Assembly: GCA_963709325.1 (NCBI GenBank)
Contig: CAVPVV010000003.1
Coordinates: forward strand, 1,178,001-1,242,000
Source of the DNA: VFZN01 sp963709325
Lineage (GTDB): Bacteria > Acidobacteriota > Vicinamibacteria > Vicinamibacterales > UBA2999
Length of the DNA: 64,000 nucleotides
Direction of reading: 5' to 3'
The notes beneath the pieces were generated by a model. The model was given only the letters and a program-made list of their open reading frames with translations. It was not told the origin of the DNA and ran no database searches. Position numbers and translations under genes: made by a program. Within the stretch, counting starts at the first letter, position 1. Each line of letters begins with the position of its first letter. Positions 9,244 through 18,502 of this stretch are shown piece by piece.

Positions 9244-10389
9244 GTGAAACTCGAACAGTTCGCGATGGAGCGGATGCAGTCCACCTGGGAAAACCTGGTG
9301 GACTACAACCTGTCGGAGAGCGGCGTCCGCGCGCTCTCGCCGCGCGAGCTGCTCGAGGATGGCGCCGCGCTCGAAGCGCTGCTCGATCAGGCGCTGGTCT
9401 ACACCCAGTCGAACGGGACGATTCCACTACGCGAGAAGATTGCCGCGCTGTATCCCGGCGCCACGCCGGATCACGTCCAGGTGACCAACGGCGGCTCCGA
9501 AGCCAACTACATCACCAGCTGGCGACTCATCGAGCCCGGCGACGAAGTGGTGATGCTGCTGCCGAACTACATGCAGACCTGGGGCGTCGTCCGGGCGTTC
9601 GGCGCGACGGTACGGGAGTGGTACCTTGTCGAGGATCGGCAGGCCGGCCGATGGCGCCTGGACCTCGCCGCCCTCGACGAGCTGATCACCAGCCGCACCA
9701 AACTCATTGTCATCTGCAACCCGAACAACCCAACCGGCGCGCGCCTGACAGAGGCGGATCTGGACGGCATCGCGCGTGCCGCCGATCGCGTCGGCGCCTG
9801 GGTGCTCTCCGACGAGATCTACCGCGGCGCCGAACTCGACGGCGTCGAGACACCCTCGATGTGGGGGCGCGGCGAGCGTGTCATCGTCACCAACGGCCTG
9901 TCGAAGGCCTATGGGCTGCCCGGATTGCGGATCGGCTGGATCGTGGGCGCGCCGGCACTCGTCGCCTCGACGTGGTCGTACCACGACTACATCACGATCG
10001 GCCCGGGCGCGCTCAGCGATCGGATGGCCCAGGCCGCGCTCGTGCCAGCACGGCGACAGCGCCTCCTGGAGCGGACGCGCGGCATCCTGCGCGCGAACCT
10101 TCCGCTGCTCGAGAAGTGGCTGCGGGCGCACGGCGGATTCTTCTCCTGGACATCACCCGAGGCCGGCGCGATCTGCTACGTGCGCTACGAGCACACGATC
10201 AACTCCGTTGACCTGGTCAATCGGCTGCGCGAAGAGAAGAGTGTTCTGCTCGTGCCCGGCGATCACTTCGGCATGGACCGCTACCTGAGGATCGGCTACG
10301 GCGAACCGCCGGAGTATGTCACCGCCGGCCTCCAACGCGTCCACGACCTGCTCGAAGCGCTCGACCCGGCCGGCGTGCCGCGGCCATGA
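9244..10389 (+). CDS. Class I/II PLP aminotransferase
   Basis: About 381 residues, fold-type I aminotransferase. Visible are VTNGGSEANYITSWRL, the PLP-binding ICNPNNPTGARL and SDEIYRGAE, and the lysine in TNGLSKAYGLPGLRIGW. The GTG at 9244 (VKLEQFAMERMQSTWENLV) fits the conserved start of related proteins; a longer frame to 9181 would swallow the promoter. Its stop overlaps the homoserine dehydrogenase start (ATGA). Substrate is unknown; the neighbour suggests amino-acid metabolism around aspartate, homoserine or methionine. Confidence 0.88.
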   Translation: MKLEQFAMERMQSTWENLVDYNLSESGVRALSPRELLEDGAALEALLDQALVYTQSNGTIPLREKIAALYPGATPDHVQVTNGGSEANYITSWRLIEPGDEVVMLLPNYMQTWGVVRAFGATVREWYLVEDRQAGRWRLDLAALDELITSRTKLIVICNPNNPTGARLTEADLDGIARAADRVGAWVLSDEIYRGAELDGVETPSMWGRGERVIVTNGLSKAYGLPGLRIGWIVGAPALVASTWSYHDYITIGPGALSDRMAQAALVPARRQRLLERTRGILRANLPLLEKWLRAHGGFFSWTSPEAGAICYVRYEHTINSVDLVNRLREEKSVLLVPGDHFGMDRYLRIGYGEPPEYVTAGLQRVHDLLEALDPAGVPRP

Positions 10390-11459
10390 CCGCACCGGAG
10401 CTGGCGCTCGTCCTGGTGGGCTTCGGCCACGTTGGGCGACGGTTCGTGCGATTGCTGGGTGAAGTCGCCGAGCGCCTCGATTTCGAGTGGCGGGTGGTCG
10501 CGATCAGCACGCGGCGGCACGGGTCGGTCGTAGACGCCGACGGCGTGGACGTGGATCGTGCGCTCTCGCTGGTCGAATCGGGTCAGCCGCTCGGCCGGCT
10601 CGATTCGGAACCGCGAGAGCGAAGCGGGCTGGACGTGATCCGCCAGGTCACGCGGCTGCTCCCCGACGAAGCAGCGGAGGGCCGGCTGGTGCTCGTCGAA
10701 TCGACGACCCTCGACATCGACCGCGGCGAACCAGCGCTCTCGCACGTTCGCGCCGCGCTCGAGGCGCAGATGCACGTCGTCACGGTGAACAAGGGGCCGG
10801 CGGCGTTCGCCTACGACGAGTTGGAATCGCTTGCCGAGGCCATCGACCGGGAGTTCTATTTCGAAGGCGCGGTCATGGACGGCGTGCCGGTGTTCAACCT
10901 GGTTCGCGAGGCGATGCCGGCGGTGCGGGTGGACGGCTTCCGCGGCGTGATCAACACGACGTCGAACTTCGGCCTGTCGGCGCTCGAGCAGGGACAGCCG
11001 CTCGACCAGGCGGTCCGCGAGATGCAGGCCCGGGGCATCGCCGAAGCGGATCCGTCGCTCGACATCGACGGCTGGGACGCGGCGGCCAAGACTGCCGCGC
11101 TGGTGAACGTGCTGATGGGCGGCAGCATCACGCCGCATCAGGTGCAGCGCACCGGCATCTCCGAAGTACGGGCCGGCGACGTGAAAGCGGCGCTGGCCAG
11201 CGGCCGGCGGATACGGCTCGTCGCGCGTGCCGGCCGGCACGACGGCTCGCTGACCGCGAGCGTCGAGCCCGAGCTGCTGACCGCGGACGATCCGCTAGCG
11301 GGACTCGCCGATACGGCGAACGCGTTGTATCTCACGACCGATTTGCTGGGAGAGATCGGAATCGTACAGCGCTCGGGCGATCTGACCCAGACCGCATACG
11401 CGCTGCTGAGCGACATCTCCCGCATCAGCCTCAGGCTGAGAGACTGGACCGAACGATGA
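10386..11459 (+). CDS. hom: Homoserine dehydrogenase
   Basis: Reduces aspartate semialdehyde to homoserine with NAD(P)H, feeding threonine and methionine synthesis. The N-terminal Rossmann motif is VLVGFGHVGRRFVRLLGE, the substrate region has VVTVNKGPAAFAYDEL, and the catalytic domain includes the conserved FEGAVMDGVPVFNLVRE, GVINTTSNF and AEADPSLDIDGWDAAAKTA. At 357 residues it lacks the C-terminal ACT domain of feedback-regulated forms. ATGA overlaps tie it to the aminotransferase before it and the CoA transferase after it. Confidence 0.93.
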   Translation: MTAPELALVLVGFGHVGRRFVRLLGEVAERLDFEWRVVAISTRRHGSVVDADGVDVDRALSLVESGQPLGRLDSEPRERSGLDVIRQVTRLLPDEAAEGRLVLVESTTLDIDRGEPALSHVRAALEAQMHVVTVNKGPAAFAYDELESLAEAIDREFYFEGAVMDGVPVFNLVREAMPAVRVDGFRGVINTTSNFGLSALEQGQPLDQAVREMQARGIAEADPSLDIDGWDAAAKTAALVNVLMGGSITPHQVQRTGISEVRAGDVKAALASGRRIRLVARAGRHDGSLTASVEPELLTADDPLAGLADTANALYLTTDLLGEIGIVQRSGDLTQTAYALLSDISRISLRLRDWTER

Positions 11460-12643
11460 GCGGACCGTTGTCTGGTGTGACCGTACTCGACTTGACTCGG
11501 GTGCTGTCTGGACCCTACTGCACGATGGTCCTCGCAGATCTCGGCGCGCGCGTGATCAAGATCGAGCACCCAGGCAAGGGGGACGACACACGGCACTGGG
11601 GGCCGCCGTTTCTCGGCGCCGAGAGCGCGTATTTCCTCAGCATCAATCGCAACAAGGAAAGCGTCACCGTTGACTTCAAGCACCCCGAGGGCCGGACCGT
11701 TCTCGAGCGGCTGCTCGATCGCGCCGATGTCCTGGTCGAGAACTTCAAGCCGGGCACGCTCGACCGCGCCGGCTTCTCGTGGGACACCGTACATGCGCGC
11801 TGGCCTCGCGTCGTCTACGCCTCCATCTCCGGCTACGGGCAGACCGGCCCACGCCGTAACGAGCCCGGCTACGACGCGGTGATTCAGGCCGAAGGCGGGT
11901 TGATGAGCGTCACCGGCGAGAGCGACGGGCCCGCGTATCGCCTTGGGGTGGCGATCTCCGACATCGTGGCCGGCCTCTTCACGGCGCAAGGCGTGACCGC
12001 GGCGCTGTTCGCGCGCGAGGGAACCGGCGCCGGGCAGCGCGTGGACATCGGGATGCTCGACACGACTGCCGCACTTCTCACCTACCAGGCTGGCAACTAT
12101 TTCGCGAGCGGCAAGGCGCCCGGCCGGCTTGGCAACCGCCACCCGACGATCGCGCCCTACGAGACGTTCCCGACCTCGGATGGCGAGATGGTCGTCGCGG
12201 TCGGCAACGATGCAATCTGGCGCCGGTTCTGCCCCGCGATCGAACGGCCTGAGCTGGCTGACGACCCGAAGTTCCGCACCAACAAGGATCGGCTCGCACA
12301 CTACGGCGAGCTGCGGGCCGTGCTGGAAACCGCCATCGCCACGCGGAGCCGCGCCGAATGGACGGCGCGCTTCCACGCGGCGAGCGTACCATGTGGTTCG
12401 GTGCGCGACGTCGCCGAAGTGCTTGCCGATCCACACCTGCACGCTCGCGAAATGATCGGCACGCTGCCGCACGCGACGCTCGGCCCGACACGAGTGATCA
12501 ACACGCCAATCAAGCTGTCGGACACACCGGGGCAACTCAGGACCGCGCCGCCGACTCTCGGGCAGCACACCGACGCGGTGCTCGCCGAACTCGGCTACGA
12601 TCCGCAGATGGTGGCCAGCCTCAAAACTTCTGGAGCAATCTGA
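11456..12643 (+). CDS. Class III CoA transferase (CaiB/BaiF family)
   Basis: 395 residues, formyl-CoA transferase-like fold. It starts with the typical PLSGVTVLDLTRVLSGPYCTM and ADLGARVIKIEHPGKGDDTR, then FKPGTLDRAGFSWD and GYGQTGPRRNEPGYDAVIQA; the aspartate in PGYDAVIQA fits the nucleophile of the family. The C-terminal part has NDAIWRRFC and PCGSVRDVAEVL. It moves CoA between carboxylic acids, but the acid is not predictable. The start overlaps the homoserine dehydrogenase stop by ATGA, so the three genes form one unit. Confidence 0.92.
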   Translation: MSGPLSGVTVLDLTRVLSGPYCTMVLADLGARVIKIEHPGKGDDTRHWGPPFLGAESAYFLSINRNKESVTVDFKHPEGRTVLERLLDRADVLVENFKPGTLDRAGFSWDTVHARWPRVVYASISGYGQTGPRRNEPGYDAVIQAEGGLMSVTGESDGPAYRLGVAISDIVAGLFTAQGVTAALFAREGTGAGQRVDIGMLDTTAALLTYQAGNYFASGKAPGRLGNRHPTIAPYETFPTSDGEMVVAVGNDAIWRRFCPAIERPELADDPKFRTNKDRLAHYGELRAVLETAIATRSRAEWTARFHAASVPCGSVRDVAEVLADPHLHAREMIGTLPHATLGPTRVINTPIKLSDTPGQLRTAPPTLGQHTDAVLAELGYDPQMVASLKTSGAI

Positions 12644-12645
12644 CC

Positions 12646-13077
12646 GTGGCCGACGTCGCCCAGATACGCAAGCGCATCCAGAAAGCGATCGAACAGGCAC
12701 GCCGCGAGGCGGCCGACCGCCGATCGCTCGTTCACGACGCGCAGAAGGCCTACGAAGAGTTCCTCGAGACGCGAGCGATTCCGGCGTTCCGATCGGTTGC
12801 GGTGGTGCTCAAGTCGGAGGGCCTGTCGTGGGAGGTCATGACTCCGTCGGGCGAAGTTCGCCTCGTTCCGGATCGGCGCCGGGACGAGTCCATCGCGCTC
12901 AGCTTCGACGCGACCGCTGAACCGCCGCAGCCGACGGTCAACGTCACCCGCGGGCGCGGCAGCCGCGTCGTCCACCTCGAACGGCCGGTGAAAGCGGGCA
13001 CGCCATCATCGGCCGCCTTGACCGAGGACGACGTGGTCACGATGCTGATCGAAGAACTGCGGCCCTGGCTCGAGTAG
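12646..13077 (+). CDS. Hypothetical protein
   Basis: 143 residues from a GTG two bases after the CoA transferase stop. Residues 1-45 form a charged helix (RKRIQKAIEQARREAADRRS) likely to be a coiled coil. The rest is a small mixed domain with regular strands (VAVVLKSEGLSWEVMTPSGE, SIALSFDA, TVNVTRGRGS). No signal peptide or membrane segment is seen. I do not recognise the family. It is the last gene of the plus-strand operon and converges with the PilT-like gene. Confidence 0.75.
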   Translation: MADVAQIRKRIQKAIEQARREAADRRSLVHDAQKAYEEFLETRAIPAFRSVAVVLKSEGLSWEVMTPSGEVRLVPDRRRDESIALSFDATAEPPQPTVNVTRGRGSRVVHLERPVKAGTPSSAALTEDDVVTMLIEELRPWLE

Positions 13078-15525
13078 TCAGCCTTCGGCCTCGATCGCGC
13101 TGACGTCGACCCCCGCCATCCGCAGGCGTGCGATGAGCAGATCGGCATCGGGCGCCTTTCGGACCGCTTCCCGGATGTCAACGACCCCTGCGTGAACGTA
13201 CTCGACGAGGGCATCGACGAGTGGAGCCATCCCGCGCGAACCAGCGCTCAGCGGCGCGGCGAGGCCGGCGAGATCGCCGTCGGCGAGGATACGCGCCACC
13301 GGGCGCGTGCCGCTCAACAGCTCGCGGGCTGCAATCCGTCCACCAGTGGCCTTCCTGAGCAGGAGCTGGGCGACCGCTCCACGGAAACAGCGGGCAAGCG
13401 CCACGCGAGCCGATTGACGCTGGTCGGCAGGCACGAGCTCGATCAGCCGCTGCACCGCGGCGACGCCTGAGGGAGCATCGATCGAGGCAATGACCAACCG
13501 ATCCTGAGCGGCGGCCTCGATGGCGATCTGCGCGATCTCGCCGCTTGCGACACCTTCGATGACGAGCACGTCCGGTGCTTCGCGGAGCGCGGCTCGCGCC
13601 GCGGCAGCGGCCCGAGCCGCGTCGCGCCCGACCTCCCGCTGGCTGATCAGCGCCTCGCGGTTCGTGTGCTGCACGTGAATCTGGGGTTCGAGAGTGATGA
13701 TGTAGTCGGCGCGCTGCTGGTTGAGGGTGTCCACGAAAGCCGCCACCATCGCGGCCTCGTCGTTGGCGGGCCCGCCCGCGATCAGAATCAGACCGTCTGG
13801 TTCCGTCGCCAGCCGCCGAACGTCGGCGCTCAGCTGGAGATCGTCGGCCGTCGTCGCACGCAGGAACGCGAAGTGGAAGTTCGCGCCAGGCCCGCGCTGA
13901 TCGCGGAACGTGGAACAGCGGATACGCCCGACGTCGGCGAGCTCGATCAACCATTCGGCTGGATCACCCCGGCGCACGGTGTCGCGCCACGGCTCGGGCG
14001 TAACGTCGGCAATCAGCGTCTCGGCGTCGGCCGGCAGCAGCGGCGTCTCTTCGGCCAGCGGCCGCACGTTGCCGCCGACCCGCACGTAAGGCCGAGACTG
14101 CGAGACCAGGAACAGCTCGGAGGCGCCAGCGGCATCGGCAGCGCGGAGCAGCCGGTCGATTCCGGTGGACCGCGAGGACGGCGCTGCGGACCGTGACGGC
14201 ACCTCGATACGCACCGTTCGCGTGACCGGCGCACCGGGAACGCTTGTGCCGTTTTCGGCGGCGATAGGCGCGGCTGGCGGTATTGAGGGTGTCATAGGGC
14301 GCGAGGACGGGTCATCGGCCGGGAGTCCGGCCTGACGGACTGGTTCCATGGGCATGACCGGAGAAAGAGACACGAGAACGGACGAACTCGAGCCGGCCGA
14401 CGCGGCCAGCACGGGAAGCGCCGGCGAGGATTCCTCTCCGGACACGGGCAGGTCGGCATCGATGGTTGCCGCTCGGGCCGCCACCTCGGCGGTTCGATCG
14501 TCTTCGGGGTGTGATGCGCTGACGGGCTCGGCGTACGGCTCGTCGTGGCTGGGTGGCGCCACGGCCTCGACCGGCGGTTCCGGAGTTTCGACCGGCATCG
14601 CGCCGGCGTTCGATGCCATCAGTTCCGGCATGGCGATCGCCGCTGGCACAGCCGCCGGTTCCTCTGGCTCCGTCGCAGAGGGTTGCTCTTCCTGCGGCTG
14701 TGATACCGCGGGCTCGGCCGCCGAATCTGCATCGGCCTCGGACGCGTTGGCCTCGACCTGATCGACCGCCGCTTCGACCTGATCGGACGGCGAGGTGTCG
14801 CCCACTGTCACCGCTTCGGCGGCTGTAACTGCGGCCGGCTCAACGTGTGCCGAGGGCGCCGTCATTTCCGGGTTGGCAGGCTCAGGTTCCGCCGGTGCGG
14901 CCGCCTCGACTTCGGCGAATTCAGATTCGGTGTGGGTGGGTTCGGCAGTGACCGTCTCCGAAGCGCCGGCTTCGCCGGCGTCGGACGCCGAGGCTTCAAC
15001 TACGGCGGGCTCTGACTGCTCGGCCGCCGGTTCATCCGCGGGCGCCGAAACCTCGGCGGGAGCGCTTTCCGCGTCGGTCGCCGCAGCCTCGACTGAATGA
15101 ACGTCGCCTGCTTCGGACTCGGCGAGCGCCGGCGGCGCCGCGGGCAGTTCGACCTCGGGCGGTTGGGCCGTTCCCGAGGGGATTTCGGCAGTGGTTTCAG
15201 ACGTCTCGCGGCGGCGGCGGATTTCAATCCAGATGTCGTCGCCGCTTCGTGCGGCCACCACGCTGAAGTGGTCGCTGCCACGCGAGGGCAGTTCATGTTC
15301 GACAGCGCCGAGTTCCTTCAGCGAAGACAACGCGTCGCCAGACAGCAGCTGCCCGAGCATCCCGACCATCGCACTGAGGTTCATGCCGTGGACCGAGAGA
15401 TCGATGGTCCGCGGGCCGGATACGACGATCGGGCGTTCGCCCACGTGCATCACGAGCGCGTCGCCGTCGGCGCGCACCATTGCGGAAAGTAGAGAGTCGA
15501 CGAGAGCCACTGCCAAACTTGTCAT
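13078..15525 (-). CDS. PilT-like protein with degenerate Walker A
   Basis: 815 residues. Residues about 120-440 are an Ala/Glu/Pro-rich low-complexity linker. The C-terminal 350 residues follow PilT: an N-domain with VSQSRPYVRVGGNVRPLAEE, a His-box region VQHTNREALISQREVGRD, a Walker B-like APDVLVIEGV and a C-terminal helix bundle. At the Walker A position, where PilT has GPTGSGKST, it reads IAGGPANDEAAM near residue 580, so the P-loop Lys and Ser/Thr are gone. Residues 1-105 look like a second diverged PilT N-domain. It is probably a non-ATPase relative that regulates or scaffolds, not a retraction motor. It lies just downstream of ubiE. Confidence 0.8.
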   Translation of the reverse strand: MTSLAVALVDSLLSAMVRADGDALVMHVGERPIVVSGPRTIDLSVHGMNLSAMVGMLGQLLSGDALSSLKELGAVEHELPSRGSDHFSVVAARSGDDIWIEIRRRRETSETTAEIPSGTAQPPEVELPAAPPALAESEAGDVHSVEAAATDAESAPAEVSAPADEPAAEQSEPAVVEASASDAGEAGASETVTAEPTHTESEFAEVEAAAPAEPEPANPEMTAPSAHVEPAAVTAAEAVTVGDTSPSDQVEAAVDQVEANASEADADSAAEPAVSQPQEEQPSATEPEEPAAVPAAIAMPELMASNAGAMPVETPEPPVEAVAPPSHDEPYAEPVSASHPEDDRTAEVAARAATIDADLPVSGEESSPALPVLAASAGSSSSVLVSLSPVMPMEPVRQAGLPADDPSSRPMTPSIPPAAPIAAENGTSVPGAPVTRTVRIEVPSRSAAPSSRSTGIDRLLRAADAAGASELFLVSQSRPYVRVGGNVRPLAEETPLLPADAETLIADVTPEPWRDTVRRGDPAEWLIELADVGRIRCSTFRDQRGPGANFHFAFLRATTADDLQLSADVRRLATEPDGLILIAGGPANDEAAMVAAFVDTLNQQRADYIITLEPQIHVQHTNREALISQREVGRDAARAAAAARAALREAPDVLVIEGVASGEIAQIAIEAAAQDRLVIASIDAPSGVAAVQRLIELVPADQRQSARVALARCFRGAVAQLLLRKATGGRIAARELLSGTRPVARILADGDLAGLAAPLSAGSRGMAPLVDALVEYVHAGVVDIREAVRKAPDADLLIARLRMAGVDVSAIEAEG

Positions 15526-15554
15526 CGGCTGGTGGTCATCAGGTCGATAGAGGA

Positions 15555-16259
15555 TCAGCGCGTCGCGCGGTGCAGCGTCATGAGACCGAAGAGCAACGGG
15601 ATCGCGCGCACATCAGTGAACCCTTGTGCAATCAGTTTCCGCGCCACGCCCGCCGCCCCGGGGTATCGCCGGATCGACGCCGGGATGTAGCGGTAGGTGT
15701 CGGGGTCACGGTGCAGCAGCCATCCGAGTGCGCCGCCGACCGCCGTGAGGTAGGCCAGGAAGCAGGCTCTGACCATCGGCGACTCGGGCCGGTTGAAGTC
15801 CAGCGACAGAAATCGGCCACCCGGCCGCAGCACGCGGGCGATCTCGGCGATCGCGACGTCGAGATCCGGCACGTTCCGCAAGCCGTACCCGGTGGTGACC
15901 ACGTCCGCCGAGCCTGCACGGAGCGGGAGCGCCGCCATGTCGCCGGCGGCGAAACGGATGCGGGCATCTCGCGGGGCGGCCAGAACCAGCATGTCCAACG
16001 TCAAGTCGATCCCGAGGACAGCACGGCCGCCGGCGGCGGTGGCCAGGCGGGCAATGTCGCCGGTGCCGCAGGCGAGATCGACGACGACGTCGCGCGGCGA
16101 AATCCGGGCCTCGCGGATCAGCCGCCGCTTCCAGCGACCGTCCTGACCGTACGACAGAACGCGCGTGATGAGGTCGTAGCGGGGGGCGATCGTCGAGAAG
16201 AGGCGTGCGACGTAGCGCCGCTTGTTCTCTGGCGAGACGAACGCGGAATCGAGCGACAC
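15555..16259 (-). CDS. ubiE: UbiE/MenG quinone methyltransferase
   Basis: SAM-dependent C-methyltransferase of 234 residues acting late in menaquinone or ubiquinone synthesis. Family signatures are FSTIAPRYDLITRVLSYGQD near the N-terminus, motif I VVDLACGTGDIARLA, and YGLRNVPDLDVAIAEIARVL with LRPGGRFLSLDF. Menaquinone as substrate is inferred from the likely phylum. It follows the feoB membrane gene by 4 bp and may be co-transcribed with the iron genes. Confidence 0.93.
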   Translation of the reverse strand: MSLDSAFVSPENKRRYVARLFSTIAPRYDLITRVLSYGQDGRWKRRLIREARISPRDVVVDLACGTGDIARLATAAGGRAVLGIDLTLDMLVLAAPRDARIRFAAGDMAALPLRAGSADVVTTGYGLRNVPDLDVAIAEIARVLRPGGRFLSLDFNRPESPMVRACFLAYLTAVGGALGWLLHRDPDTYRYIPASIRRYPGAAGVARKLIAQGFTDVRAIPLLFGLMTLHRATR

Positions 16260-16263
16260 CCTG

Positions 16264-17667
16264 TCAGAACCCTAACACCGCGCGCGCCATCGTCGCAGTG
16301 GCGAAGGTGACGATGAAGGCCAGCACCAGCGGCATAACCGCCCCGATTGTCGCCCATTTGACGCTGAGCGTCTCCTTGTAGATGGTCACGATCGTGGTCG
16401 CGCACGGGTTGTGGAGGAGCGAGAAGAGCATGAGGTTCACGGCGGTGAGGAGCGTCCAGCCATGCTGGCCGATCAAGAGCGACCGCAGCTGGTCGAACCC
16501 CTGCATGTCGGTCATCATGCCCTCCGCCGTGTAGACCATCAGCATCGTCGGGACCACGATCTCGTTCGCGGGAATCGCGATGATGTAGGCCAGCAGGATG
16601 ACCCCGTCGAGGCCGATCGCCCAGCCGAGCGGGTTGAGGCCGTTGGCGACGTGCGTCGCGAGGCTCGCTCCGCCGGCGTAGATGTTTCCGAGGAGCCAGA
16701 TTACTGCGCCGGCGGGCGCGGCGGTCATCATTGCCCGCCACAGGACGAACAGCGTGCGGTCGATTAGCGACGTGTACAGGATCCGCAGGATGCCGGGCCG
16801 TCGATACGGCGGCAATTCGAGCGTGAATGCCGAGGCTTCGCCCTTGAGGATCGTCCGGGAGAGGACCCAGGACACCACGAGCGTGAAGACGACGCCAATC
16901 AGCACGATCGCGACGACCGAGCCGGCGGCCACCAACGATGCGACGGCCGGTGGGAATGCGGCCGCCACGAACACCGTGGCGAGCATGATCAGGGTCGGGA
17001 ACCGTCCGTTGCACGGCACGAAGTTGTTGGTGAGAATCGCCACCAGCCGCTCGCGCGGCGAATCGATGACGCGCGTCGCAATCACTCCGGCCGCGTTGCA
17101 GCCAAAGCCCATTGCCATGCTGAGCGCCTGCTTGCCGTGCGCCCCTGCCTTCTTGAACAGGAAGTCCATGTTGAACGCGACGCGCGGCAGATAGCCGAAG
17201 TCCTCGAGGATCGTGAAGAGCGGGAAGAAGATCGCCATTGGCGGCAGCATGACGCTGACCACCCAGGCCAGGCCGCGATAGACGCCGTGCCAGACGAACC
17301 CGGTGAGCCACCACGGCGCGCCAAGCCGCTCGAATGTGTTGGCGGCAACGTCCTCGAACCAGAAGAATATGGTCGCGAGCATCTGCGAGGGCACGTTGGC
17401 GCCGACGATGGTCAACCAGAACACGACCGCCAGCACGCCCAGCATCAAAGGCAGCCCTAACGCGCGCGAGGTGACGATCCGATCGATGCGCTGATCGAGC
17501 TCGAGCGGGCCGGCGCCGCGATCGCGTACTGCGCGGCGGGTGATCCGCTCGACTTCGCCGTACAACGAGGTCACGACCTCCTCGCGAAATCCGGCCTGCA
17601 GCGAGCGGCGCAGCGCCGCTGCCTCGCGGACGATGTCGGAGGGCGAGGCCACGACGGGTTCGCTCAC
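16264..17667 (-). CDS. feoB: FeoB membrane permease half (split FeoB)
   Basis: Membrane domain of the ferrous iron transporter, 467 residues and about eight or more hydrophobic segments. Gate motifs include MGFGCNAAGVIATRVID and NNFVPCNGRFPTLIML, plus a second Gate near the C-terminus ending in NPCATTIVTIYKET. The GTP-binding domain normally fused at its N-terminus is in the separate upstream gene. The GTG start at 17667 overlaps that gene's stop by GTGA, so the two halves are translationally coupled and probably assemble in the inner membrane. Confidence 0.92.
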   Translation of the reverse strand: MSEPVVASPSDIVREAAALRRSLQAGFREEVVTSLYGEVERITRRAVRDRGAGPLELDQRIDRIVTSRALGLPLMLGVLAVVFWLTIVGANVPSQMLATIFFWFEDVAANTFERLGAPWWLTGFVWHGVYRGLAWVVSVMLPPMAIFFPLFTILEDFGYLPRVAFNMDFLFKKAGAHGKQALSMAMGFGCNAAGVIATRVIDSPRERLVAILTNNFVPCNGRFPTLIMLATVFVAAAFPPAVASLVAAGSVVAIVLIGVVFTLVVSWVLSRTILKGEASAFTLELPPYRRPGILRILYTSLIDRTLFVLWRAMMTAAPAGAVIWLLGNIYAGGASLATHVANGLNPLGWAIGLDGVILLAYIIAIPANEIVVPTMLMVYTAEGMMTDMQGFDQLRSLLIGQHGWTLLTAVNLMLFSLLHNPCATTIVTIYKETLSVKWATIGAVMPLVLAFIVTFATATMARAVLGF

Positions 17668-18479
17668 TGAGCCCCCTGCAGCGCGATCTTGCGGCTGAAA
17701 CGGAGGTCCGGGGCTTGCTGGCGGGCAACCAGTCCGCCGAGCTGGCCGGTCGCGAGCGCCTCCTCGACCGCGGCATCGCCATCGATAAGCCGGATCGCAA
17801 TCCAGCGGGCATTCGGCACCCCTGGCGCGGCCGATTCGATCAGCGGCACCAGGCGGGAGACGGCGCGCTCGAATTCCGGCGTTCCCCGCGATCGCAGCGG
17901 GGTTGTGGTGAGCTCGCCGGAGGCGACTCCCGCCACGTCGGTCAGGAGGGCCATCATGTTCTCGCCGGTGCGCGCGACAACCGGCACGACCGGCACGCCG
18001 AGGTCGCGAGCCAGGCTGCGCGTGTCCACCTCGACGCCGCGGCGCCGAGCTTCGTCCATGAGATTCGCGGCAACTACCACGCGATCGGTGATTTCCAGGA
18101 TCTGGAGCACGAGGTACAGGTTGCGTTCGAGAGCGCTGGCATCGACGACCACCACCGTGCAGTCGGGACGGCCGAACAGCAGGAAGTTGCGCGCCACTTC
18201 CTCGTCCTGCGACGCGGACAACAACGAATAAGTACCGGGAAGATCGACGAGCTTGTAGCGAACGTTGGCGAACTGAAATGCGCCCTCGGCCCGGGTGACC
18301 GTCTTGCCGGGCCAATTACCGGTGTGCTGCCGCAGTCCGGTGAGCGCGTTGAAGAGCGTCGACTTGCCCGTATTGGGGTTGCCGGCGAGCGCGACGGTGC
18401 GGTTGAAACCGCCGACCGCCTCGCCGAGGCGGGCCATCTCCGCATGGACCGGGCAGGCTTCGCAGTTGTGAGTCGACAT
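17664..18479 (-). CDS. feoB: FeoB GTPase half (split FeoB)
   Basis: Soluble G-protein domain of FeoB, 271 residues. Motifs: G1 LAGNPNTGKSTLFNAL, G2 region TGNWPGKTVTRAEG, G3 DLPGTYSLLSASQDEE, G4 NLMDEARRRG. The FeoB-specific helical domain follows. It begins MSTHNCEACPVHAEM, a small Cys/His cluster that could bind metal. The chain ends LRFSRKIALQGAQ and the next gene supplies the membrane part. Since the break is a clean GTGA overlap with both halves intact, it looks like a stable gene split and not a recent mutation. Confidence 0.92.
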   Translation of the reverse strand: MSTHNCEACPVHAEMARLGEAVGGFNRTVALAGNPNTGKSTLFNALTGLRQHTGNWPGKTVTRAEGAFQFANVRYKLVDLPGTYSLLSASQDEEVARNFLLFGRPDCTVVVVDASALERNLYLVLQILEITDRVVVAANLMDEARRRGVEVDTRSLARDLGVPVVPVVARTGENMMALLTDVAGVASGELTTTPLRSRGTPEFERAVSRLVPLIESAAPGVPNARWIAIRLIDGDAAVEEALATGQLGGLVARQQAPDLRFSRKIALQGAQ

Positions 18480-18502
18480 AAGTATTCGGATCAGCTCAGG
18501 GG

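Noticed and set aside
14348..15100. Plus-strand Ser/Gly/Ala-rich frames opposite the PilT-like gene
   Set aside because: They are antisense to its Ala/Glu/Pro-rich linker and arise from codon bias.
16118..17812. 564-residue minus-strand frame over feoB and ubiE
   Set aside because: It is out of frame with the clear FeoB permease and UbiE motifs and contains none itself.
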